From Arion vulgaris (Eukaryota; Mollusca; Gastropoda; Stylommatophora; Arionidae): DNA of 64,000 nucleotides. Both the position numbers and the translations under genes were made by a program. Location of the stretch: the NCBI GenBank assembly GCA_020796225.1, contig CM036768.1, positions 41,552,789 through 41,616,788 of the forward strand, read 5' to 3'. Below, piece by piece: positions 20,167-29,372 of this stretch (its first letter is position 1; every line of letters starts with the position of its first letter). The notes under the pieces were generated by a model that had not been told where the DNA came from, made no database searches, and saw nothing but the letters and a program-made list of their open reading frames with translations.

Positions 20167-21464
20167 GGGTTCAAAAAGGCTCATGAGGTCATAGTGGTAA
20201 CATGAGCCAGGGTTAGCGAGGGGGGGCGCTAACCAAGACCCTGCCCCTAACCTCCACGCGGTGACCCTGGAAACAGACTCACGGTTCTGGTCTGGCTAAG
20301 AGGGCAGGGATCGGGAGAGGAAACTACTTGTAGTGGTAGCAGTGCAATTACGGAAATACGATAAAGATACATACAAATAAAATGCACAAATCTCCTGACC
20401 GATGTCCAACAAGATATTGCCCAAGTCCCTGAACGCAAAGAAACAGCAACGAAACGTCTCAGACATGGATGAGAGGTGCATCCAGTGACCAAACGTATGC
20501 CCATGTAGGGCGAAGCTCGAAGCCCTGAGGAGGGGCAAACATTGCCAGCCCGTCGGCAAGAATAAATAAGACAGGACCGTAACGAATGAAAGTCTACCCT
20601 CGTGTTGGTGCGAGAGAAAATTGCAGCTGACCCCGCATTGGTAGCCTGGTGCAGATACATGTACTGGGCAAGGTTTGCCGAGCGCAAAAGAACAAGTTGC
20701 GTTTAGTGCATAACGAAACTACCCGCCCTGGAAAAACCGTGCAAGGTACTGTGCGATTAAAATTAACATCCCCGGAAGAACTGAGGTTGGTGATGCCTAA
20801 CGGAACTGCCAGCCTTGGGGCAACTGGGCAAGGTTCGATTGCAGTCGTAACTAACATCCCCGGAATAACTGTGGCGGGTGATGGCGGCGAGCGCAAAATC
20901 CTCAGTTACGCTGATAGTGCCGACTGAAACGACCCTCTACATTGTTTGTACTCGGCCCCATGCCAGTGCTTTCGAGGTTAATTGCAAATTGCCACGTACC
21001 GATACGCGTCTAGAAAAGGCTGAGAATGTTCCTCCCCGGATCAAACTCAAAATGTACGGTAAAGCAAGGCCGACAATGTACGGATCAAACAGGAAGTTCG
21101 GGTCTGAACATTGGCGAAGGCCGATACTTTACACGGTGTCTTATACGAGTAAGACGCCGTCCGAGGATAAGCTTACAAGCCCCGAGAAATATTTCTCAGT
21201 CAGAACGGGCATAAACAGCGTAACTCACTGTCCCGGCGTAGATCACAAAGCCCAAAATACGGCAAAGCTGATCGTACCCTAGGGAAAGCTCACCCTAGTA
21301 AATCAAAAGCTGGCTGAAAACGAACACCCCACCGAAGGATAAGCAACTGGGCTCCAATAGGTGCTGAAGGCTGGTGCACGTACATTACGTTCGGATGTTT
21401 GGCTGTTTATATATCACAATGAGAATGATTAAAACAGGCCTAGAACGATCGAAGAAGAAGAAGA
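20167..21464 (+). mobile_element. GAA-tailed repeat family, copy B (longest, with 5' end)
   Basis: Related to 6986-8282 (inverse), to 24305-24641 (3' part) and to 55656-59767 (inverse, split). The 5' start shared with the last copy is TCAAAAAGGCTCATG. The first ~60 nt can form two hairpins: GGCTCATG/CATGAGCC and GTTAGCG/CGCTAAC. Inside are two direct subrepeats of about 87 bp (20709-20795 and 20796-20884, each with AACATCCCCGGAA.AACTG). It ends in (GAA)5. No protein domain recognised in any frame; whether it codes for anything is open. Confidence 0.82.
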
Positions 21465-21480
21465 AGATAGTTACTATATA

Positions 21481-21613
21481 ACTTTGTATCACTGTAGGTG
21501 GAGAACAAGTTTGGAAACTTGTAGGCCTACAATCTTGTCATACAGTCACATGTATTGTTGGCCTACAGTCAGTTTCAATAATTTCTTTTTTCACTGTGCT
21601 GGTAGATGCAATT
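21481..21613. other. Unrecognised spacer
   Basis: Short AT-rich stretch between the chimera and the 41-bp array. Confidence 0.4.
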
Positions 21614-21824
21614 GGAGTCTGGTCGGTTACAGTTGATGGTCAGAGATCATCATCAGAATCTGGTCGGTTACAGTTGATGGTCAGAGATCATCATCAGAGT
21701 CTGGTCGGTTACAGTTGATGGTCAGAGATCATCATCAGAGTCTGGTCGGTTACAGTTGATGGTCAGAGATCATCATCAGAGTCTGGTCGGTTACAGTTTA
21801 TGGTCAGAGATCATCATCAGTAAA
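21614..21824. repeat. 41-bp minisatellite, about 5 copies
   Basis: Units start GAGTCTGGTCGGTTACAGTT and end in ATCATCATCA, each 41 bp. Only single-base differences. Confidence 0.95.
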
Positions 21825-22563
21825 AATCATTCTGTTGAAGGGATACATACCACAAGCATTAAACCTACACTGGATTTTGGAACGAGTTAATGCTTACACA
21901 ATTGCATGTTCCATGAGTTCTCCAACATCATAAATAGTAAATCGTGATCAACAGTCCATGACTCACTGTGCCACTCATTGATGTGACCCACTCTGGCCCA
22001 ATACCACTCACTGTGGAAAAAAACGTCAACCTTTCTCTCTTATGGTGAATACTACATCTGCTCTTTATTAGGTGCATTCATAATACTACAAATAAGATTA
22101 GAGCAATAAAAAGTAATGGCTTTTAAATAAAAATAAATGTCATTTGTAAATCTGAACAATTTTCCTCATGATGTCAATATTTAATTCAGAAACGTGAAAC
22201 TAAATCTGAACTGTAGAAGTCTTACTTTCAACATAAAACACCCACAGGGACAATGATGGCAGGAAAAGCGAAGAGACGTAACTCTAGCATAATTTGTATT
22301 GTCTTCCACTGATTTCTTGACATAATTATCCATAACGACCCGCTTTACTCCGTGACCCATTGAGCCCCGGTCCCCCCTACAAATTTACATAATATTTGAA
22401 GGCAGGTTAGTCAACCCTGAAGAGATTACTACATCTTTACATTTACAGAAGTATTAGTCAGCTGTCTTCGCAGACAATCATACACATCATTAATATTTCA
22501 AGACAGTTTAGCTAATTTTCTTCTTAGAAAAAACGGCGGTTAGCTAGGTCTACTGTACACATA
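21825..22563. other. AT-rich DNA, no feature recognised
   Basis: No coding frame or recognisable element. ACCACTCACTGTGG-type words recur near 21960-22020, but not as a regular array. Confidence 0.4.
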
Positions 22564-22737
22564 TTCTCGAGCTTAGATCAGAACCATGTGTGCTCTTCAT
22601 CTCACAGTCTCGAGCTTAGATCAGAACCATGTGTGCTCTTCATCTCACAGTCTCGAGCGTAGATCAGAACCATGTGTGCTCTCCATCTCACAGTCTCGAG
22701 CTTAGAGCAGAACCATGTGTGCTCTCCATCTCGCTGT
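22564..22737. repeat. 43-bp minisatellite, about 4 copies
   Basis: Units begin TCTCGAGCTTAGATCAGAAC and end CATCTCACAG. The last copy changes ATCAGAACC to AGCAGAACC. Confidence 0.93.
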
Positions 22738-24304
22738 AGATGTTGATGAGTATGCAGGGTAAAGGCTCTAGGGGCGAACTGGTTAAACATAATCACCTTT
22801 CTTCATATCTGATATCTATTTTTGTTTGTACAACGTGTGATTCAACATTCGTTATATCACTGAAAGACTCTACAACAATTTCAGTGTCCATCGGTCGTTG
22901 AGCTAATGAACGAAATCCACAATGTGCATTTTCGACATCTCAACGATCGGTACTGTTTATACTGGTCCGTCTGCTCTCGTAGCACTGCGAACATCAGCTT
23001 ACCCAGAAACTTAAGGGGAGACAGGACAAACGGTTGCTAACTTTCTTATTTCTCAGTCAAATGAGATATTTTTTATCAGGTAGTACTAGGGATGGTCTGG
23101 AATGAAATATTATATAACTTTTAAATTAATTACTTGTCGGGTTACCATGGAAATGGCGGCCATGTTGGATTAGAAACAATGTCGTAAAGTAGGTAAATAC
23201 TCACAACTAGTTCATATTATTATTCTTTTTTAATTGAAATACTTAAATAAGCCATAGTTCTAGGCAGCTAGCAACTTTAAATTGTTCTGGAACAGATAAC
23301 AAGCCGATGGAAGTGCAATGGATAAGACATATACAATTTTTACCCGAAAAATAAGAACTTAGGGTTACTAAAAATATTGTGTTTAAAAATATATTTCTCA
23401 AAACTTGCATTTCTATATCTGAGTGCCCTCAGTATTGACAGATCTATATGTATGCCAAATTTCATATTTTTTTCAATGGTTACCGAGACTAACCTACCGA
23501 ACACTATCTAAATTAGAGAAAATCACAATTGTGAGAAAACTGCAATTTAAAAATATTTTTGGTGAAATATGAAAAGATCTTTAACTTACGAAAGAATTTC
23601 CCCATAAATCGCTTGTATACTTGACAGAACATCCGTCCCATATGGTTATATGTTAAATCCACCTGCATTATATGTGCCTCCTTCGTTCTGAGCTATCTCA
23701 TGTTATTTGATGTGGAGCATGAGAGAACTACCATTTTTAAATGTAGGCAAATATTGACGTAGATTAATGAGATAACTTTGTTTTTTTAGCTATGCAATTG
23801 ATAAAATCTTATGTGACAGCTTGAATATCATAGTTGAAAGATGTATTTGTCTCTACAAAATCTTTGGAATCTCCATCAATGAGCATCCGGCAATAAACAA
23901 GTTGTCTCTTTCTCACTGACCTGGCAAAAATAAGGTTGGCAGCTTCAGCTTCCATAGAATTGGAAGAACCCTCACAATTTTCGCACAATGATACTTTACA
24001 GTGATATATAATTCGATACGTCGAAACGAATATAGATACACATCACTAAGTACCAACCAAACCGTATTTCTAGACATTGTCTCTTAAAAAATACGTTAAA
24101 TATCCGAGAGGGTGGGCTGTTTAAAAACTCATTTTCAAATTTTTTTTTTAAAATAAATTTTTTTACTGATTTCGATTCTAGAGATATAAAACTAACAGAA
24201 TAAAACATATTTGGAAAATCGATATTTTAAAGAAAATATGTCAATGCATCAGTATTGAGACCCAATTATATACGGCATTAAAATACCAGTTAAGATTGTT
24301 TATC
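22738..24304. other. 1.5 kb AT-rich DNA, no feature recognised
   Basis: No ORF over 70 codons, no tandem repeat, no terminal repeats that I can see. CCATGGAAATGGCGGCCATG near 23145 echoes GGCCATTTTGTATTG..CCATGGCAAC at the window start, so an interspersed repeat is possible. Confidence 0.4.
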
Positions 24305-24641
24305 AAACGATGCGTACGGAACGACGTAACTTGGCAAAGACAGGAAATCCGATAGAGAAGACGCACATCACTAATTAACTCTGACCGTAAAGGTACCAAT
24401 GGTACGAGGACTCAAGGCAAGAGTTATACGGACAACAGGTTACCTGTAACGATCACACTTGTAGGAGCTAAGCATCAAACTACCTCTGAAGTCGGCGAGG
24501 CTGTCCGTATGGTTGAGGAACGCCTGTAAAAGGGTAATTTAGGCATAACGCAAAAGTCATTCAGAAGCGCAATAACAGACGTCATGACTTACCGCCTGAA
24601 TTAACTGCGGGCGTACGCGGAAGAAGTAGAAGAAGAAGAAA
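24305..24641 (+). mobile_element. GAA-tailed repeat family, copy C (3' end only)
   Basis: Matches the 3' third of the copy at 55656-56436 in reverse (GTCGGCGAGGCTGTCCGTAT and TTACCGCCTGAATTAA versus TTTCCGCCTGAATTAA) and ends GAAGAAGTAGAAGAAGAAGAA. Strongly 5' truncated. The 24-bp minisatellite starts at the very next base. Confidence 0.8.
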
Positions 24642-24948
24642 GTAACCGAGTACGATACGCGCATAGTAACCGAGTACGATACACGCATGGTAACCGAGTA
24701 CGATACACGCATGGTAACCGAGTGCGATACACGCATGGTAACCGAGTACGATACACGCATGGTAACCGAGTACGATACACGCATGGTAACAGGGTGAGAT
24801 ACACGCATGGTAAGCGAGTACGATACACGCATGTTAACAGGGTGAGATACACGCATGGTAACAGGGTGAGATACACGCATGGTAACAGGGTGAGATACAC
24901 GCATGGTAACCGAGTACGATACATGCATGGTAACAGGGTGAGATACAA
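24642..24948. repeat. 24-bp minisatellite, about 12 copies, two variants
   Basis: Unit variants GTAACCGAGTACGATACACG+CATG and GTAACAGGGTGAGATACACG+CATG are interspersed. The second variant matches the RTE-like LINE coding sequence GTAGCAGGGTGATATACA found (reversed) at about 31560. The array passes directly into RTE sequence (GTGAGATACAATGTGG at 24938). Confidence 0.95.
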
Positions 24949-27112
24949 TGTGGACATCTTAAGAAGTAGAAGGGAAAGAATATATTTAGTGTCACGATTT
25001 CCAACAATTTTGAGGCACTAAAAGAAGTTGATGAAGGCAACTGACATAAAGTTAAAGAAGCCTGGACTAGTACGTGTGATACTACCCTTGGGAAAAAGAT
25101 ACATTATCACAAGGAATGGCTATCAGAGACAATATTAGATAAGATAACGGAGAGAAGAGGCAGATACGTTGATCTCTGTAATAACAGAACAAAATCAGGA
25201 AAGGTTACAGCACAAGAGAAATACACAAAAGCCAACAAAAAAGTAAAAAGAAGTATAAAACCGGATAACCGAAGGTATTTAAAAGATCTGGCATAAGAAG
25301 TAGAAGCGGCAACATCTAAGGGTAACCTGAATGATTTATACGACACCATAAGAAAACTGGACGCGAAATACTAGCAAACAAATAAACCGATTAAGGACAA
25401 GACTGGAAGATTACTGGGCAATGCTCTAGAACAGATGCAGAGATGGGCAGAATACTTCAAAGACCTACTAGGTCGTTTCTCCAAAGTCAACTGGACATAG
25501 ATCCAGCTGCAAAAGATCTAGCAATCGACTGTAAAAAGCCAAGCAACGCGGAAATAAAGAAAGCCATTCTTCAACATCGAAATGATATACCTGCAGAGAC
25601 CATAAAGGCACATGCTGACATCTCAACAGACATGCTACAAGGCTTGCTATGAAAAGTCTAGGAGAAGGGAAAAATATCAAAAAAACTATGTAGACAAACT
25701 ACCAAAAAAAGGGTGATCTTCAAGAATGTCCGAACTGTATAGGAATAATGCTCCCGTATATACCAGACAAAGTACTAAGCAGAATCATCCTAGAGAGAAT
25801 CATGAACGCTACGGATGCAGAGATGAGCAAGCAGGATTTTGGCAAAATAGATTCTGCACGGATCAAATATCGACGCTGCGTATCATGGTGGAACAGTGCA
25901 TCGATTGGAACTCATTCCTCTATATCAACTTTGTAGATTATGAAAAGACATTTGATAGCCTAGACAGGGAAACACTCTTGAAACTGCTACGACACTATGA
26001 CGTCCCCCAGAAGATAACCAACCTAATTAATAAAATGTATGATGAGACAACGGCTAGAGTACTGCATGAAGGAAAACTGACCGAGTCATTTGAAATAAAG
26101 ACTGGTGTGCGACATGGCTGCCTTTTATCACCCTTCATTCTCCTGCTGTCTATTGACATGTTAATAAGATCAACAACAGCCAGGGAGAGAAATGCAATAC
26201 AGTAGACGATGATGCGTCAATTGGAGGATTTGGATTTGCAGACGATCTAGCACTCCTCTTCCACAGCCATCAACAACTGCAAGGGAAAATTGTTAAACTA
26301 GAAACAATCTCACAACTGGGTCTGACTTTGTGAGATTACTGAGATTAAACGCTAATACTAGAGATATAATCATATTGAGAGGAGCAACATTAAAAGAGGT
26401 GGTCACATGTACATATCTGAAAAATGTTATCAGCATTCAAGGTGGCACAGATGAAGATGTTAGGGTTAGAATACAAAAGAAAAGATCGGCATTTGCCATT
26501 CTATAGAACATATGGAGTTCAATAATGATCAGGAATAAAACTAAGATAATGATATTTAACTCAAATGTCAAGGCTGTCCTTCTATATTTAGCAGAGACAT
26601 GGAGAACAGCTTAGGGGAACATCAAAATGGTGCAGACATTCATCAATAGATGCCTTCGCAGGATGCTCCATCGGCGATGGTATGACAGGATCACAAACAG
26701 AGAACTGTGGGATAGAGCGATATAATTGCAAGTGGGAAATGAGATAAGGAGCAGAAGGTGGCGATGGATAGGTCACACACTGAAGAAACCCACTGACAGC
26801 AATACGAAACAGGCAATCCGATGAAGCGCCCAGGGCAATAGAGGTAAGGGAAGACCCAGGAACACATGAAGATGAAAATTGGAGACTTGGAAGAGTCTTG
26901 AAAAATTGGAAAAATGAAATGAATAAAGAATGGGAGAGAGTGGAGAAATAGGCAAAATTGGCCTTGGACATTCGGACTTCGAAGGACGTGGTTGTGGATC
27001 TATGCTTGGCTAGGGGCGAAGGACGTGGTTGTGTATCTATGCTTGGCTAGGGGCGAAGGACGTGGTTGTGTATCTATGCTTGGCTAGGGGCGAAGGGTGA
27101 AAAAGAAGAAGA
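24938..27112 (+). pseudogene. RTE-like LINE (copy 3), 5' truncated
   Basis: Plus strand: EAWTSTCDTTLGKKIHYHKE, KITERRGRYVDLCNNRTKSG, EQMQRWAEYFKDLLGR, then the RT core in 25726-26205: TDQISTLRIMVEQCIDWNSF, INFVDYEKTFDSLDRETL (motif A), IKTGVRHGCLLSPFILLLSI (motif B). FADDLALLFHSHQQL (motif C) is near 26240, and RRCSIGDGMTGS-region tail and IGHTLKKP are near 26770. The frame is broken by stops and shifts. It is the same subfamily as 29441-33533. The 3' end has a 37-bp triplication and a GAAAAAGAAGAAGA tail. Confidence 0.87.
26981..27091 (+). repeat. 37-bp triplication at the RTE 3' end
   Basis: Three tandem copies starting GAAGGACGTGGTTGTGTATC (26981, 27018, 27055), covering the last codons and 3' UTR of the RTE. 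Copy 4 (29441) has a single version. Confidence 0.93.
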
Positions 27113-29240
27113 GAACAAGATTAGATGTAGTTTGAGAACATAATTAAATGAAGTTTGAGAACATAATTAGATGAAGTTTGAGAACATAATTAGGTGAAGT
27201 TTGAGAACATAATTAAATGAAGTTTGAGAACATAATTAGATGAAGTTTGAGAACATAATTAAATGAAGTTTGAGAACATAATTAAATGAAGTTTGAGAAC
27301 ATAATTAGATGAAGTTTGAGAACATAATTAAATGAAGTTTGAGAACATAATTAAATAAAGTTTGAGAACATAATTAAATGAAGTTTGAGAACATAATTAA
27401 ATGAAGTTTGAGAACATAATTAGATGAAGTTTGAAAACATAATTAGATGAAGTTTGAGAACATAATTAGATGAAGTTTGAGAACATGATTAGATGAAGTT
27501 TGAGAACATGATTAGATGAAATTTGAGAACATGATTAGATGAAGTTTGAGAACATAATTAGATGAAGTTTGAGAACATAATTAAATGAAGTTTGAGAACA
27601 TAATTAGATGCAGTTTGAGAACATAATTAAATGTAGTTTGAGAACATGATTAGATGAAGTTTGAGAACATAATTAGATGAAGTTTGAGAACATAATTAGA
27701 TGAAGTTTGAGAACATAATTAGATGAAGTTTGAGAACATAATTAGATGAAGTTTGAGAACATGATTAGATGAAGTTTGAGAACATAATTAGATGAAGTTT
27801 GAGAACATAATTAGATGAAGTTTGAGAACATAATTAAATGAAGTTTGAGAACATAATTAAATGAAGTTTGAGAACATAATTAGGTGAAGTTTGAGAACAT
27901 GATTAGATGAAGTTTGAGAACATAATTAAATGAAGTTTGAGAACATAATTAGATGAAGTTTGAGAACATAATTAAATGAAGTTTGAGAACATAATTAAAT
28001 GAAGTTTGGGAACATAATTAAATGAAGTTTGAGAACATAATTAGATGTAGTTTGAGAACATAATTAGGTGAAGTTTGAGAACATGATTAGATGAAGTTTG
28101 AGAACATAATTAAATGAAGTTTGAGAACATAATTAGATGAAGTTTGAGAACATAATTAAATGAAGTTTGAGAACATGATTAGATGAAGTTTGAGAACATA
28201 ATTAGATGAAGTTTGAGAACATAATTAGGTGAAGTTTGAGAACATGATTAGATGAAGTTTGAGAACATAATTAGATGAAGTTTGAGAACAAGATTAGATG
28301 TAGTTTGAGAACATAATTAGATGAAGTTTGAGAACATGATTAGATGAAGTTTGAGAACATGATTAGATGAAGTTTGAGAACATGATTAGATGAAATTTGA
28401 GAACATGATTAGATGAAGTTTGAGAACATAATTAGATGTAGTTTGAGAACATAATTAGATGAAGTTTGAGAACATAATTAGATGCAGTTTGAGAACATAA
28501 TTAAATGAAGTTTGAGAACATAATTAAATGAAGTTTGAGAACATAATTAGGTGAAGTTTGAGAACATAATTATATGAATTTTGAGTACATAATTAAATGA
28601 AGTTTGAGAACATAATTAAATGAAGTCTGAGAACATAATTAGATGAAGTTTGAGAACATAATTAAATGAAGTTTGAGAACATAATTAAATGAAGTTTGGG
28701 AACATAATTAAATGAAGTTTGAGAACATAATTAGATGTAGTTTGAGAACATAATTAGGTGAAGTTTGAGAACATGATTAGATGAAGTTTGAGAACATAAT
28801 TAAATGAAGTTTGAGAACATAATTAGATGAAGTTTGAGAACATAATTAAATGAAGTTTGAGAACATAATTAGGTGAAGTTTGAGAACATAATTAAATGAA
28901 GTTTGAGAATATAATTAGATGAAGTTTGAGAACATAATTAGGTGAAGTTTGAGAACATAATTAGATGAAGTTTGAGAACATAATTAGGTGAAGTTTGAGA
29001 ACATAATTAGATGAAGTTTGAGAACAAGATTAGATGTAGTTTGAGAACATAATTATATGAAGTTTGAGAACATAATTAGATGAATTTTGAGAACATAATT
29101 AGATGAAGTTTGAGAACAAGATTAGATGTAGTTTGAGAACATAATTATATGAAGTTTGAGAATATAATTAGATGAATTTTGAGAACATAATTAGATGTAG
29201 TTTGAGAAAATGTTTAGATGCTGTTTGAGAACATGATGTT
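27113..29240. repeat. 23-bp minisatellite, about 92 copies
   Basis: Unit TTAGATGAAGTTTGAGAACA+TAA with recurring variants (TTAAATG, TTAGGTG, TGTAG for TGAAG, ATGATT for ATAATT). It begins in the GAA tail of the RTE and ends 38 bp before the M13 exon acceptor. Blocks such as TTAGGTG...ATGATTAGATG recur at about 27870, 28060 and 28750, pointing to segmental duplication within the array. Confidence 0.96.
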
Positions 29241-29278
29241 TTTGAACCAAGTGTAAGTGTGTATTTGTTTTTGATCAG

Positions 29279-29372
29279 AACACAAGCGAATTACATCATA
29301 TGGCGAGTAATTGACTCTCTTGAAAATACACTTGTACCACCAAATGACAAAATGAGTACTCTATGGAAGAAT
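29279..29372 (+). CDS. Second M13 metallopeptidase exon
   Basis: 94-nt exon: acceptor TTTGTTTTTGATCAG before 29279, donor GTAAGT from 29373. The first base completes an Arg codon with AG at 3697-3698, then 31 codons: TQANYIIWRVIDSLENTLVP and PNDKMSTLWKN. ANYxxWRV is the conserved helix of M13 peptidases that follows the xPKR turn, so the two exons are adjacent in the mRNA and share phase 2. It ends in phase 0. The next M13 exon was not found in this window, so the downstream intron is also very long or the gene is broken. The reading frame is clean here. Confidence 0.82.

Larger units (their letters stand above)
19500..21464 (+). mobile_element. Retro-inserted chimera: 5'ETS + 18S 5' end + GAA-tailed repeat
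   Basis: A single insertion bounded by a 16-nt direct repeat, AGATAGTTACTATATA, at 19484-19499 and 21465-21480. From 5' to 3' it contains about 530 bp of GC-rich sequence directly upstream of an 18S start (so 5'ETS), 134 bp of 18S, a nearly complete GAA-tailed repeat and a (GAA)5 tail. The duplication encloses both parts, so they were inserted together as one RNA copy. This fits read-through from a ribosomal unit carrying the repeat, or template switching during reverse transcription. Confidence 0.85.

Noticed and set aside
27113..29240. CRISPR-like regular repeats (also 645-1350, 3136-3417, 41880-43865)
   Set aside because: Repeats are directly adjacent with no unique spacers, and the context is a eukaryotic genome. 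They are minisatellites.
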